Assembly: GCF_900089455.2 (NCBI RefSeq)
Contig: NZ_LT907988.1
Coordinates: forward strand, 3,410,001-3,474,000
Length of the DNA: 64,000 bases
Direction: 5' to 3'
DNA from: Orrella dioscoreae
Lineage (GTDB): Bacteria; Pseudomonadota; Gammaproteobacteria; Burkholderiales; Burkholderiaceae_B
This document shows positions 16,626-25,888 of the stretch, piece by piece. The first letter of the stretch is position 1; each line of letters opens with the position of its first letter. Position numbers and translations under genes: made by a program. The notes under the pieces were generated by a model that was not told where the DNA came from, did not search any database, and saw only the letters and a program-made list of their open reading frames with translations.

Positions 16626-17669
16626 ATGTTGAAATTGTTCAAGCAGGTCTCGATCGCCGCTGCGTTCGGCGTCGCAGCCTCCTTCTCCGTGCAAGCCGCC
16701 AATATCACCGGCGCTGGCGCTTCGTTCCCCTACCCCATCTACGCCAAGTGGGCTGCCGACTACAAGGCTGCCACGGGCAACGCCGTCAACTACCAATCTA
16801 TCGGTTCGGGTGGTGGTCAACAACAAATCATCGCGAAGACCGTCGACTTCGGCGCTTCGGACGATCCCCTGAACGCTGAGAAGCTGTCGAGCAACAACCT
16901 GGTCCAGTTCCCGGCCGTGATCGGCGGCGCCGTGCCCGTCATCAACGTCCAGGGCGTGAAGCCGGGCGAACTGAAGCTGACCGGCGAAGTGCTGGCCAAC
17001 ATCTACCTGGGCAAGATCAAGAAGTGGAACGACAAGGCCATCACCGACCTGAACAGCGGCGTGAAGCTGCCGGACGCCGACATCGTCGTCGTCCACCGTT
17101 CGGACGGTTCGGGCACCACGTTCCTGTGGACCAACTACCTGTCGAAGGTCTCGGCTGACTGGAAGAGCTCGGTTGGCGAAGGCAAGGCCGTGAAGTGGCC
17201 CGTGGGTCAAGGCGGCAAGGGCAACGAAGGCGTCGCCGCCTACGTGGGTCAGCTGGCCAACTCGATCGGCTACGTCGAATACGCCTACGCCAAGCAAAAC
17301 AAGCTGGCCTGGACGCAACTGCAGAACAAGGACGGCAAGACCATCCAGCCGGATGCCGCCGCCTTCGCCGCTGCTGCCGCCAACGCCGACTGGAACAGCG
17401 CTCCCGGCATGGGCGTGGTGCTGACGAACGAGCCGGGCGCTCAATCGTGGCCCATCACCGCCGCTACGTTCATCCTGATGCAGAAGACCCAAGGCAAGCC
17501 CGAGCAAGGCAAGGCCGTGCTCGAGTTCTTCGACTGGGCCTTCAAGAACGGCGCCAAGTCGGCTGCCGATCTGGACTACGTCGCGCTGCCCGACGAAGTC
17601 ACCAACCAGATCCGCAAGGTCTGGGCTGCTGAAATCAAGGACGCCAACGGCCAGGCCATCTGGAAGTAA
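16626..17669 (+). CDS. pstS: PstS phosphate ABC transporter periplasmic binding protein
   Basis: 347 residues. The signal peptide ends FSVQA before ANITGAGASFPYPIYAKW, the hallmark PstS mature start. Phosphate-contacting blocks are GAGASFPYP, SIGSGGGQQQ, FGASDDPL and HRSDGSGTT. It binds inorganic phosphate in the periplasm for the PstCAB transporter. Codon use is strongly biased, as for a highly expressed protein. A PhoB-box promoter precedes it and a terminator follows, so it is transcribed alone. The pstCAB genes lie 25 kb away rather than immediately downstream, a split arrangement. Confidence 0.97.
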   Translation: MLKLFKQVSIAAAFGVAASFSVQAANITGAGASFPYPIYAKWAADYKAATGNAVNYQSIGSGGGQQQIIAKTVDFGASDDPLNAEKLSSNNLVQFPAVIGGAVPVINVQGVKPGELKLTGEVLANIYLGKIKKWNDKAITDLNSGVKLPDADIVVVHRSDGSGTTFLWTNYLSKVSADWKSSVGEGKAVKWPVGQGGKGNEGVAAYVGQLANSIGYVEYAYAKQNKLAWTQLQNKDGKTIQPDAAAFAAAAANADWNSAPGMGVVLTNEPGAQSWPITAATFILMQKTQGKPEQGKAVLEFFDWAFKNGAKSAADLDYVALPDEVTNQIRKVWAAEIKDANGQAIWK

Positions 17670-17740
17670 TCGCTCCTGAAAGCGATCGCTGCACCGCTCT
17701 CGCCGATCGCCTGATCGGTCAGGGCACGCAGCACGCAATA

Positions 17741-17777
17741 AAGCGGGGAAGCCTTGGCGCTTCCCCGCTTTTTTTTG
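17741..17777 (+). terminator. Rho-independent terminator of pstS
   Basis: A perfect 11-bp stem AAGCGGGGAAG / CTTCCCCGCTT is followed by an uninterrupted run of T. Confidence 0.93.
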
Positions 17778-17891
17778 TGCGTCATCGCGCCCCTTGGTAC
17801 GGGCGATCCTCGGCAGTACGCACGCGATGATGCGCCGTACTCCATTAAAAAAGATTGCATCTCCCGCGACATCGTTTGCTAGAATGGTCGC

Positions 17892-18010
17892 GGGTTTTGG
17901 TCTCGCCATGAGGCCAAGAGGTGATTGCGTTGGTCGGGCCGCCAACGCGGGCTTATGCAATCTCCTGATGACCCAGCACGCCTTCTGGCCCGCGCTGACG
18001 GGCTTTCCAT
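17892..18010 (+). ncRNA. Structured leader RNA of the Mrp operon, candidate alkali-metal riboswitch
   Basis: Folding by eye gives an outer closing stem GGGT (17892) / ACCC (17971). Inside it are a hairpin GGTCTC / GAGGCC (17899-17915) and a longer arm with GATTGC (17923) / GCAATC (17957) and GTTGG (17929) / CCAAC (17942). The apical loop CGGGCC (17935-17940) is complementary to GGCCCG at 17987-17992. That segment forms the 5' arm of a terminator-like stem GCCCG / CGGGC (17988-18003) followed by TTTCCATTTT. The mutually exclusive pairings are what a ligand-controlled attenuator shows. Its position before a Na+/H+ antiporter operon makes a Na+/Li+-type sensor (nhaA-associated RNA classes) the leading guess, but class membership is not established here. 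Confidence 0.6.
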
Positions 18011-18140
18011 TTTCTTCGCCGTCCCCTCCATGCCCGCCTCGCGGCCTGCTGGCGGCTTCCCCCTTCTCGCCCCCCGCCGCGCCGCCGCGCGTGCGCAGTG
18101 CCGCGCATCGCGCCAGTCTGGCCGCGCCTGGAATCGACCC

Positions 18141-20498
18141 ATGACCCTGACCTCCCTCCTGCTGGCAGCAGGGTGCGCCGCGCTGCTGGGCTGGCGGCTC
18201 GCGCATCTTCGCGGCGCGCTGGCCCGCTATCTGCCAGCGCTGCTTCCGCTCGGACTCTTCGCCGGCCTCGCCTCCCTGGCCCCCCTCATCGCCAGCGGCG
18301 GCACGATCGATCATGCCTGGTCCTGGGCGCCATCGCTGGGCGTGCAGCTCGCCTTGCGCCTTGACGGCTTCTCGCTCCTCTTCTCCTTGCTCATCACCGG
18401 CATCGGCACGCTGGTCGTCACCTATGCGACGGCATACTTCTCGGATGCCGCGCCCTCCGAGCGCGCCCGTTTCATCTTCCTCATCCTCGCCTTCATGGCG
18501 GCCATGCTGGGCACGGTGCTGTCGGACAACCTCGTCGCGATGTTCGTGTTCTGGGAAGCCACGAGCCTGCTCTCTTTCCTGCTGATCGGTTTCGAGGCCC
18601 ACAAGGCCGACGCCCGCAAAGCCGCGCTGCAATCGCTGCTGATCACCGGCGCGGGCGGCCTGGTGCTGTTCGGCGGCATCCTGCTGATCGGCATGGCCGC
18701 CGGCACCTTCTCGATCTCGGCCTTGATGGACCAGCCGGAAACGCTGCTGGCCAGTCCCTGGATGAAGCCGGCCGCGATCCTGCTGATGATCGGCGCCTTC
18801 ACCAAGTCGGCACAGTTCCCTTTCCATTTCTGGCTGCCCCAGGCGATGGCTGCGCCGACGCCCGCCTCTGCCTATCTGCACTCGGCGACCATGGTGAAGC
18901 TTGGCGTCTATCTCCTGGCGCGCTTCGAGGTCGTGTTCCGGGACATTCCCTGGTTCGGTGCCACGCTGGTCATCATCGGGTCGGCGACGATGCTGGTCGC
19001 CGCGCTCGGCGCCATCCGCGCCAGCGGCTACAAGGCCGTCCTGGCGCAGTCCACGGTCGCCTCGCTGGGCATCCTGGTCATGCTGATCGGCCTGGACAGC
19101 CCGCAATCGGCGGTGGCCGTCAGCGGCTTCATCGTTGCCCACGCCTTCTACAAGGCGGCGCTGTTCTTCTGTGCCGGCACCGCCATCCACGCCACACACA
19201 TCACCGAGTTGCGGCGCCTTGGCGGACTCGCCCGCTTGCTGCCCTTCACCGCGACGGCCATCGTGCTGGCCAGCCTCTCGATGGCGGGCCTGCCGCCTTT
19301 CGTGGGTTTCATCGCCAAGGAGTTCCTGTTCGAGGCGCAGTTGGAAAGCTCGTGGAGCCTGCTGCCCGTGGGCGTGGCGGTGCTGGTCAACGCCATCATG
19401 GTCGCCACGGCGGGCGTGGTGTCGCTGCGGCCCTTCTTCCTGAGCAAGCACAAGATCAGTCACATCGCCCACGGCGAAACCCCCGGGCTGCTCGCCGGGC
19501 CCCTGACCCTGGGCCTGCTGGGCGTGGCAGCCGGTATCGCTCCCGGCTTCTTCTCGTATTACCTCATCACGCCCGCGGCGGGCGTCCTTGCCGGCCAGCC
19601 CATCGACGTCTCGTTCTCGCTGTGGCACGGTCTCACGCCGATGCTGGCGCTCAGCGGGCTGGTCGTCACGCTGGGCGCCTTGCTGGCCTGGCAATGGGAT
19701 CCCTTCCATCGCGCGCTGCACCGCATCAGCCTGTTGAACCGGCTGGATGCCAACCGCAGCTATCAGGCCGTGGTCGACGCGCTGCTGGGACTCGCGCGCT
19801 GGAGCACCCGGCAGCTGCAGAATGGCGACATGCGGCGCTATACGCTACTGACCTGCATCGCGCTCATCATCACCATCGCATGGTCCATCGCCCGCAACGG
19901 CGGCATCACCGAGCTGGCGCTGGGCGGCACCATTCTTCCGCTGCCGGCCGCCTTGCTGGCATTCGGCGTGATCGGCGCGGTCGTTGCGGTCCGGACACGC
20001 GCGCTGGTCACGGGCCTGATCGGGGTCGGCGTGGTCGGCTATGGCTCGGCCCTGCTCTTCCTGCTGCATGGCGCGCCCGATCTCGCCCTGACGCAGTTCG
20101 CGGTGGAAACGCTCGTCCTGGTCGTGATGATGGCGGTGCTGAGACGCCTGCCCGCGACGGCCAGCGCCACCCGCGATCCCGGCGAGCGCCGCGTCGATGC
20201 CGTGGTGGCCATCGCCTTCGGCCTGCTGATCTTCGTGACGCTGGCAAGCATGCTGGCTGAGCCGTTCGACACACGGCTGTCGGACTTCTTCGCCGCGACC
20301 AGCTATCCCGACGCCCATGGCCAGAACGTGGTCAACGTCATCATCGTCGACTACCGCGCGCTCGACACCCTTGGGGAAATCGCCGTCGTGGCTTTCGCCA
20401 CGCTGGGCGCGTGGGCGCTGCTGCGCCGACGCAGGCCGCGCGCAGCCCCGTCCGGCTTGCGCCACCCCGCGGATGCCGGCAAGCGAGGAACGCCATGA
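18141..20498 (+). CDS. mrpA: Mrp-type Na+/H+ antiporter subunit A (with fused B-like C-terminus)
   Basis: 785 residues, some 20 transmembrane helices. The first 500 residues are homologous to the NuoL/NuoM proton-pumping family ([28 protein letters not shown]). The C-terminal third carries the MrpA extension ([22 protein letters not shown]). It is the largest subunit of the secondary Na+(K+)/H+ antiporter used for sodium and pH homeostasis. The frame is open upstream to 17925, through the leader RNA, but the ATG at 18141 begins a proper first membrane helix. First gene of the mrpABCDEFG operon; its stop codon overlaps mrpB (ATGA). Confidence 0.95.
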   Translation: MTLTSLLLAAGCAALLGWRLAHLRGALARYLPALLPLGLFAGLASLAPLIASGGTIDHAWSWAPSLGVQLALRLDGFSLLFSLLITGIGTLVVTYATAYFSDAAPSERARFIFLILAFMAAMLGTVLSDNLVAMFVFWEATSLLSFLLIGFEAHKADARKAALQSLLITGAGGLVLFGGILLIGMAAGTFSISALMDQPETLLASPWMKPAAILLMIGAFTKSAQFPFHFWLPQAMAAPTPASAYLHSATMVKLGVYLLARFEVVFRDIPWFGATLVIIGSATMLVAALGAIRASGYKAVLAQSTVASLGILVMLIGLDSPQSAVAVSGFIVAHAFYKAALFFCAGTAIHATHITELRRLGGLARLLPFTATAIVLASLSMAGLPPFVGFIAKEFLFEAQLESSWSLLPVGVAVLVNAIMVATAGVVSLRPFFLSKHKISHIAHGETPGLLAGPLTLGLLGVAAGIAPGFFSYYLITPAAGVLAGQPIDVSFSLWHGLTPMLALSGLVVTLGALLAWQWDPFHRALHRISLLNRLDANRSYQAVVDALLGLARWSTRQLQNGDMRRYTLLTCIALIITIAWSIARNGGITELALGGTILPLPAALLAFGVIGAVVAVRTRALVTGLIGVGVVGYGSALLFLLHGAPDLALTQFAVETLVLVVMMAVLRRLPATASATRDPGERRVDAVVAIAFGLLIFVTLASMLAEPFDTRLSDFFAATSYPDAHGQNVVNVIIVDYRALDTLGEIAVVAFATLGAWALLRRRRPRAAPSGLRHPADAGKRGTP

Positions 20499-20911
20499 AC
20501 TCCGTCATCTTTTCCACCTCCGCCCGCCTGCTTTGCTGGGCCATGCTGGCGATCTCGCTGGCAATCCTGTGGCGGGGCCACAACCAGCCTGGCGGCGGAT
20601 TCGTCGGCGGCCTGGTGGCGGCCATGGCGATCGGCGTCGTGGCGCTTTCCAACGGCGTCGCCCATGCCAGGCACCTGCTGCGCGTCCACCCCGTCGCATT
20701 GGCCGGCTTCGGGGTAGCCTGCGCGGTCATCAGCGGCCTGGCCGGCATCGCCGCGGGCGACGGATTCCTGACGCATCAGTGGCTGATCTTCGACAACGGG
20801 TTCAAGCTCGGCACGACACTGCTGTTCGATATCGGGGTCTATTGCGCCGTGATGGGCGGCATGCTGTGCCTGGTATTCCGTCTCTATGAGACGAGCGAGG
20901 AGGCAGCATGA
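20495..20911 (+). CDS. mrpB: Mrp antiporter subunit B
   Basis: 138 residues with four hydrophobic segments. [17 protein letters not shown] is the conserved MrpB/MnhB motif. It overlaps mrpA by four bases at its start and mrpC by four at its end. Part of the membrane antiporter complex; individual role not well defined in the family. Confidence 0.93.
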   Translation: MNSVIFSTSARLLCWAMLAISLAILWRGHNQPGGGFVGGLVAAMAIGVVALSNGVAHARHLLRVHPVALAGFGVACAVISGLAGIAAGDGFLTHQWLIFDNGFKLGTTLLFDIGVYCAVMGGMLCLVFRLYETSEEAA

Positions 20912-21315
20912 ACCTGATCTACGCAGCGGCCATTTCCGCCATCATGGCGCTGGGCCTTTATCTATTGCTTTCCCGGCACGTCATGCGAATCGCCTACGGC
21001 GTCATGCTGGTGTCGGCGACCGTGAACCTCTGCATCTTCCTCGCGGGGCGCATCGGCGACAATCCGCCCCCCATCATGTCGGCGGGCGAAACCGCATTGG
21101 GAACGGGCGCGGCCAACCCCCTGCCCCAGGCGCTCGTGCTGACCGCCATCGTGATCGGTTTCTCGCTGGTCGCCTTCCTCGTGGCGCTGGCCCTCAAGAC
21201 CCATCGCCGATTGGGGACGCTGGACCACCGGCAACTGGACCAGGCGGAAGCCCTGGGCTCCCCCTTTTCCGATGCCTCCCCGACCCCTGCCGCCGGCAAG
21301 GAGGCTCGCCCGTGA
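20908..21315 (+). CDS. mrpC: Mrp antiporter subunit C (NuoK-like)
   Basis: 135 residues with three transmembrane helices homologous to NuoK of complex I. The stretch [20 protein letters not shown], then DNPPPI and [17 protein letters not shown] is diagnostic. The C-terminal 35 residues are a hydrophilic tail longer than in many homologues. Start overlaps mrpB (ATGA), and the end overlaps mrpD (TGATG). Confidence 0.94.
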   Translation: MNLIYAAAISAIMALGLYLLLSRHVMRIAYGVMLVSATVNLCIFLAGRIGDNPPPIMSAGETALGTGAANPLPQALVLTAIVIGFSLVAFLVALALKTHRRLGTLDHRQLDQAEALGSPFSDASPTPAAGKEARP

Positions 21316-22838
21316 TGTCAGCACTCATCCACTACGCCGTCCTGTGGCCGGTGCTCATTCCCATCGCCGCCTCCGCGCTGTGCATGGTGCTCTGGCGCTC
21401 GCCATCCGCGCAGCGCGCGACGCACCTGGCCTCGCTGACGCTGATGCTGCTGGCGGCCTGGCTGCTGCTGCGCGAGGTGCGGGCCGGCGCCGTGGTGGCC
21501 ATGACCTTCGGCGGCTGGGCGCCGCCTTTCGGCATCAGCTTCGTGGCTGATCGCCTGGGCGCGGCGATGGTGGCCGTGGCTGCCGTCCTGGCATTGGCCA
21601 CCGGCATCTTCAGCCTGTCCACCACCCGCCAGCGGCACGTCCACAACGGGGTCTATCCGCTGCTGCAGGGCATGCTGGCGGCCGTCAACGGCGCCTTCCT
21701 GACCGGCGACATCTTCAACCTGTACGTCTGGTTCGAGATCATGCTGATCACCGCCATGGGCCTGCTCGTCATCGACAAGCGCCGGGCGCAGCTGGACGGT
21801 GCGTTGAAGTACGCCGCCATGAACCTGTTGAGCACCCTGCTCTTCCTGCTGGCCATCGCCATCCTGTATGGCCTTGCCGGCACGCTCAACATGGCCGATC
21901 TCGCGCGGGTCCTGCCCGATACCGAACCCAGCACCGCGCTGGCGGTCAGTGCGGCGCTCTTCCTGGTCGGGTTCGGCATCAAGGCGGGCTATTTCCCCAT
22001 GTTCTTCTGGCTGCCGGCGTCCTACCACACCCTGCCGATCGGCCTGCTTGCCCTGTTTGCCGGGCTGCTGACCAAGGTCGGGGTCTACGCGTGCTTCCGG
22101 GTATTCACGCTGCTGTTCATGGGCGGGGAGACGCTGCGCGAGCTGATCGCCTTGATGGCGGCCGGCACCATGCTGTTCGGCGTGTTCGGCGCGGCGGTGC
22201 AATGGGACGTGCGCCGGATCCTGTCGTTCCACATCATCAGCCAGATCGGCTACATCCTGCTGGGGCTGGCCCTGGGCACGGCAGCCGCCTTCGCGGGCGC
22301 CATCTTCTACATCCTGCACCACATCATCGTGAAGGCCAACCTGTTCCTGATCGCGGGCGCCATGCACCGGGCCAGTGGCACCTATGACCTGCGCCGCAGC
22401 GGTGGCCTGATGCGTAGCCAGCCCTTGCTGGCGCTGGCCTTCGCCATCCCCGCGCTGTCGCTGGCAGGCATTCCGCCGCTATCAGGCTTCTGGGCCAAGT
22501 TCATGGTCATCGATGCCTCGTTCCGGGCCGATGCCGCCTGGCTGGCCGCGACGGGCCTGTTCGTTGGCCTGCTGACGCTGTTCTCGATGAGCAAGATCTG
22601 GATCGAGGCGTTCTGGAAGACGCCACCCGTCCCGCGCAGCCGGGTCCGCCGCGTGCCCATGCCGATGATGCTCGGGATCGGCGCGCTGGCGCTGATCACC
22701 GCCTGGATCGGGCTGCAGCCGGAGACGCTGCTGGCGTTCTCACAGGCCGCAACCACCCCGCTGATGGCCCCCGAGGCATACCATGCAGCGGGCTTCGCGC
22801 AGAGCGCGCTTCCTGCCGCCGAAGGAGCCACGCCATGA
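21315..22838 (+). CDS. mrpD: Mrp antiporter subunit D (NuoM/N-like)
   Basis: 507 residues, about 14 transmembrane helices of the proton-translocating NuoL/M/N family. Typical blocks are GDIFNLYVWFEIMLI, FGIKAGYFPMFFWLP with SYHTLPIGLLALFAGLLTK, and the lysine- and glutamate-containing helices used for proton transfer. I start at the ATG of 21315, which overlaps the mrpC stop as TGATG. A GTG one codon earlier is equally possible. It is the second proton-channel-like subunit of the Mrp complex. Confidence 0.94.
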   Translation: MSALIHYAVLWPVLIPIAASALCMVLWRSPSAQRATHLASLTLMLLAAWLLLREVRAGAVVAMTFGGWAPPFGISFVADRLGAAMVAVAAVLALATGIFSLSTTRQRHVHNGVYPLLQGMLAAVNGAFLTGDIFNLYVWFEIMLITAMGLLVIDKRRAQLDGALKYAAMNLLSTLLFLLAIAILYGLAGTLNMADLARVLPDTEPSTALAVSAALFLVGFGIKAGYFPMFFWLPASYHTLPIGLLALFAGLLTKVGVYACFRVFTLLFMGGETLRELIALMAAGTMLFGVFGAAVQWDVRRILSFHIISQIGYILLGLALGTAAAFAGAIFYILHHIIVKANLFLIAGAMHRASGTYDLRRSGGLMRSQPLLALAFAIPALSLAGIPPLSGFWAKFMVIDASFRADAAWLAATGLFVGLLTLFSMSKIWIEAFWKTPPVPRSRVRRVPMPMMLGIGALALITAWIGLQPETLLAFSQAATTPLMAPEAYHAAGFAQSALPAAEGATP

Positions 22839-23182
22839 CCCAGGCGCCATCCCTCCCGCGGCGCTTGCGCGCCTGCCTCGTGCTGTGCGTCGTCTTCCTG
22901 CGCGAGCTCCTGCTGTCGTCCTGGTCCGTCGCCGCGGCAGCCTTCGCGCGCCAGCCGCGGCTGGCGCCCGCCGTCATCGCCATGCCACTGCGCCTGCAAT
23001 CCGATCTCGCCATCGCGACGCTGGCCAACCTGGTGTCGCTGACGCCCGGCACGACCTCGCTGCACGTCAGCGAGGATCGCGCCACCCTGTACATGCACTG
23101 CCTGAATGCGGAGACGCCCGAACAGGTGATCGAGGGCATCCGCCGCGCGTTCGAGGACCCTCTCCTGGAGATCGAAGGATGA
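22835..23182 (+). CDS. mrpE: Mrp antiporter subunit E
   Basis: 115 residues, shorter than the usual 150-170 because the N-terminal two-helix region is reduced. It keeps the conserved FLRELLLSSWSVA region and the soluble C-terminal part LANLVSLTPGTTSLHVSED. Overlaps mrpD and mrpF by four bases each. Confidence 0.92.
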   Translation: MTQAPSLPRRLRACLVLCVVFLRELLLSSWSVAAAAFARQPRLAPAVIAMPLRLQSDLAIATLANLVSLTPGTTSLHVSEDRATLYMHCLNAETPEQVIEGIRRAFEDPLLEIEG

Positions 23183-23481
23183 TCGAGACCCTGCAAGACA
23201 TCGATCTGGCCGTCAGCCAGATCGCTCGCCTGCTGCTGGTGCTGGTAGCCGTGCCGCTGGGCATGACCCTGGTACGGATGCTGCGTGGACCGGACGATGC
23301 GGATCGCTATGTCGCGCTGGACATGCTGACGGGGGTTGCGGTCACTGCCGCGGCCCTGGCCGCCGTCGTCACCGGCCGTCGCGAATACATGGATGTCGGG
23401 CTCGGGGTGGCGGTGTTCGGCTTCGTGGGAACCTGCGCGCTTGCGGCATTCCTCGAACACCAGAAAGGAGACCGCGAATGA
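23179..23481 (+). CDS. mrpF: Mrp antiporter subunit F
   Basis: 100 residues with three transmembrane helices; LVRMLRGPDDADRYVALDML is the MrpF signature. The ATG at 23179 overlaps the mrpE stop and the stop codon overlaps mrpG. The frame reads open well upstream but that part is a shadow of mrpE. Confidence 0.93.
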   Translation: MIETLQDIDLAVSQIARLLLVLVAVPLGMTLVRMLRGPDDADRYVALDMLTGVAVTAAALAAVVTGRREYMDVGLGVAVFGFVGTCALAAFLEHQKGDRE

Positions 23482-23837
23482 GCCTCGCCTTGTTCATCCT
23501 CGCCCTGGCGCTGAAGATCGTGGGCATGATGTTTCTTTTCGCCGCCGCCCTGGGCCTGCTGCGCTTCAAGGATCCCTTGCAACGGATGCACGCCTCCACC
23601 AAGGCCGGCACCGTCGGGGCCGGTCTCACGGTGGCGGGCGCTGCCCTGGCGAGCGGGGACGGCTTGACCTTGGCCATCGGCGCGTTGACGGTGCTTTTCC
23701 TGGTCTTTACGGTGCCCGTCGCCGGCCACGTCCTGGGACGCGCGATCCATCTTTCTGGCAAGGTGCAGCTGGCGCCTGGCAAGGATGCGCTGGATGGCGC
23801 GATGCGGCCTCGTGCCACTGTGCGGACTCAGGATTAA
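23478..23837 (+). CDS. mrpG: Mrp antiporter subunit G
   Basis: 119 residues, three transmembrane helices, with LLRFKDPLQRMHASTKAGTVG as the family signature. Last gene of the operon. Its stop codon overlaps the stop codon of the RES-domain gene on the other strand by four bases, leaving no room for a separate terminator hairpin. Confidence 0.93.
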   Translation: MSLALFILALALKIVGMMFLFAAALGLLRFKDPLQRMHASTKAGTVGAGLTVAGAALASGDGLTLAIGALTVLFLVFTVPVAGHVLGRAIHLSGKVQLAPGKDALDGAMRPRATVRTQD

Positions 23838-24325
23838 GCCCGGTCGGCCACGGGGACCTTGGCCAGCCAATCCTTGTCGCCAAAAATGCCGTCCACGGCG
23901 TCCAGGTGCTCCGCGAAAGGCGCTTCACTCCGAGACGCCACGCGACAGCGGCTGGCGTCGGGATGGGAGCAATTGAGCAGATACTGAGGCGCGCCGGACA
24001 GGCTGGGCACCTCGAGCAACAGGGACTCGCCGGCCTCCAGCCACGCCTGGCCGAAACCGCGCGACACCGAGACATCCGATCGCCAATTCCGCGGCGCGGC
24101 ACCGCGCAAGACGCCGCCTTGGGGCGCGCGCACCTCAAGCAGGACATACCCTCGCGGCAAGCGGCGAGGATGCTCGGCCTCGACCAGCGCAAGCCGCGCG
24201 CAAATGGCCGCCAGCGGTGAGCTGTCCAGCAGAATGGCATTCGCGCCGGCAGCCACCCAGCGGCCGCCGGGTTGACTGCCGCTTTGCAGCGTATGGCCAT
24301 TACTCAGGCGCCAAAGGGTCATCAC
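23834..24325 (-). CDS. RES-domain protein, putative toxin of a RES-Xre toxin-antitoxin pair
   Basis: 163 residues. The RES fold is suggested by LWRLSNG at the start, GGRWVAAG with Arg22, a middle block ending GYVLLEV, and WLEAGESLLLEVPSLSG with Ser108, followed by NCSHPDA. RES toxins degrade NAD+ in the cytoplasm. The conserved glutamate normally following the SxxLAAL pattern appears as Cys42 (SSPLAAIC), so catalytic activity is open to doubt unless Glu49 or Glu51 substitutes. The ATG overlaps the antitoxin stop codon (ATGA), as in known antitoxin-first RES-Xre operons. Its stop overlaps that of mrpG from the other strand. Confidence 0.75.
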   Translation of the reverse strand: MMTLWRLSNGHTLQSGSQPGGRWVAAGANAILLDSSPLAAICARLALVEAEHPRRLPRGYVLLEVRAPQGGVLRGAAPRNWRSDVSVSRGFGQAWLEAGESLLLEVPSLSGAPQYLLNCSHPDASRCRVASRSEAPFAEHLDAVDGIFGDKDWLAKVPVADRA

Positions 24326-24804
24326 GGCCCGTTACCTTCCTCGATATCCAGCAGCCAACGTTCCACCGCCCCTGTGTCACGAGCGTCGCGCATTTGCAAT
24401 GCTGGCGGATGACCATACAGGCGCGCCTTCGGCTCGCTGAGCCAATCCATGGCAAGCATCTTGTCGCCGAAGACCATCTCGGCCAGCCAGATCATGCGCA
24501 ACAGGCGATACAAGGTTGCCGCGTGTTCACGCTGATAGACGCTTGCGCCCTGGCTTGCCACCGCGGCAGGCGGGTACAGACGAAGTTCCGGCACCAGCAT
24601 GTCCAGCGCCGACTGGCGCGGCAGGCTTTGCCTGATCGCGTCCAGCAAGACCGGGACCGCCTCCACGGAGCGCGGCGTGCGCGCTCGGCCAAGCATCCTC
24701 CGCACCCGGCCATTCAGGTCGTCGCGGACATTGCGCGGGCCGGCCAGGCCCGCGCTGGCAGGATTACTTGACTGCCTCGAACGCTTCGTTGACCGCCTTG
24801 CCAT
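24322..24804 (-). CDS. Xre/MbcA/ParS-type antitoxin (DUF2384)
   Basis: The C-terminal toxin-binding domain is clear: LYRLLRMIWLAEMVFGDKML, then MDWLSEPKARLYGHPPALQM and VERWLLDIEEG. This is the MbcA/ParS/Xre pattern of helix, FGD, WL-P and G-P-L blocks. The N-terminus is basic and helical and should bind DNA. The start is uncertain: ATG at 24804 is used here (160 residues), but the frame is open to 24885, and a later ATG at 24696 also exists. The start region overlaps the 3' end of the PpiC gene by about 40 bases, so the pair may be read from inside the upstream gene. Partner of the RES protein. Confidence 0.78.
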   Translation of the reverse strand: MARRSTKRSRQSSNPASAGLAGPRNVRDDLNGRVRRMLGRARTPRSVEAVPVLLDAIRQSLPRQSALDMLVPELRLYPPAAVASQGASVYQREHAATLYRLLRMIWLAEMVFGDKMLAMDWLSEPKARLYGHPPALQMRDARDTGAVERWLLDIEEGNGP

Positions 24805-25774
24805 CGATACTGACTGTACCGGCATTGACGAGTCCCTCCAGATAAGCACGCGCTGCCTGTTCCTGGCGCTGCGCGCGCAATGCATTGCGCAATTGCACTT
24901 GCACCTCGACCAGGGGCGGGGTGCGTGCGTCGCGGACGTCCACCAGCTTCAGGATGTGAATGCCACCGGGCATCTGCACGGGGGCGCTGACCTGGCCTTT
25001 CTTCAGGCCTTGCACGACACCGCGCAGCTCGGGCACCAGTTGCGGCAAGGGCACGAAACCGTTGTCGCCGCCACGTGCTGCCGAATTGGCATCCTGCGAG
25101 AATTCCTTGGCAAGCGCGGCGAAATCGGCCTTGGGCGCGTTCGCCCGCTTGACCAGGTCGGCGGCCTGCTTGCGGGCGGCCGCCACGGCATCGGCGTCAC
25201 CATAGGGAGCGGCCAGGTAGATCTGGCTGACACGGTAGCTGGCCGGCTGGGTGAAGCGGTCCTTGTTCTGGTCGTAGGCGGCTTGCAGCTCGGCTTCCGA
25301 GGGGTAGTCGTCGGCAGGCTGGCTGACGGAATCCAGGTAGGCACGCATCACGACCTGCTCCTGGGCGGCCTGTACCGCAAGGCGGATTTCCTCGCGCTCG
25401 GTCCAGCCTTGCGCGTTGGCTTCCGCCACCAGCGCCCTCTCGGCAAGACGCGCGCGGATCACGCGATCGAGCTCGCTGCGGTCTGCCTTCAACTGCTCGC
25501 GTTGCGCAGCCGGCAGCGTGCGCAGCAGGTTTTCGATTTCACTGCGGGGGACGCTGACCGCGCCCAAGGTCGCAATGGCGGGGCCGTCAGCCGGCGCAGC
25601 CGTCGACTGGGCAGCGGGCTTGGACGGCGCCGGCGCACTGCTGCTGGCGGCAGGCTTCGCGGGGGCATCGTTCTGGGCGCTGCCCTTGTCGCCGCAAGCG
25701 GCCGCGGCAAGCACCACGCCCAAGGCGCCGACGACGCGCAGCACACGCGGCATGGTTTTATCGGACACGTTCAC
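24764..25774 (-). CDS. PpiC-type peptidyl-prolyl isomerase, probable lipoprotein
   Basis: 336 residues. The N-terminus has a hydrophobic stretch ending VLAAAACGDKG, compatible with a lipobox cysteine at about residue 27. A Pro/Ala/Ser-rich linker follows, then a SurA-N-like helical part (REQLKADRSELDRVIRARLA) and a parvulin domain (SYRVSQIYLAA through ALAKEFSQDANSAARGGDNG, then PGGIHILKLVDVRD). The arrangement resembles EpsD-type or SurA-like periplasmic chaperones. It closes the eight-gene cluster headed by the FhaC-like transporter and could fold or escort a protein that this cluster handles. That role is inferred from position. Confidence 0.88.
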   Translation of the reverse strand: MNVSDKTMPRVLRVVGALGVVLAAAACGDKGSAQNDAPAKPAASSSAPAPSKPAAQSTAAPADGPAIATLGAVSVPRSEIENLLRTLPAAQREQLKADRSELDRVIRARLAERALVAEANAQGWTEREEIRLAVQAAQEQVVMRAYLDSVSQPADDYPSEAELQAAYDQNKDRFTQPASYRVSQIYLAAPYGDADAVAAARKQAADLVKRANAPKADFAALAKEFSQDANSAARGGDNGFVPLPQLVPELRGVVQGLKKGQVSAPVQMPGGIHILKLVDVRDARTPPLVEVQVQLRNALRAQRQEQAARAYLEGLVNAGTVSIDGKAVNEAFEAVK

Positions 25775-25888
25775 ATCAACTCCGGGAAACTACTTGGGAA
25801 GCGCCGCGCACGGCAGGACAATGCCCATGCGCGGCACCCACTGCACCCACGACAGCAAGCGCCGCGGGCTGGTAGAGCCTCAGTCTGC

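Noticed and set aside
16599-19721. A 1040-codon open frame on the minus strand opposite pstS and mrpA
   Set aside because: High-GC shadow frame. Its residues (Arg, Gly, Gln, His-rich without domains) are typical antisense reading of real genes, and pstS and mrpA are certain on the other strand.
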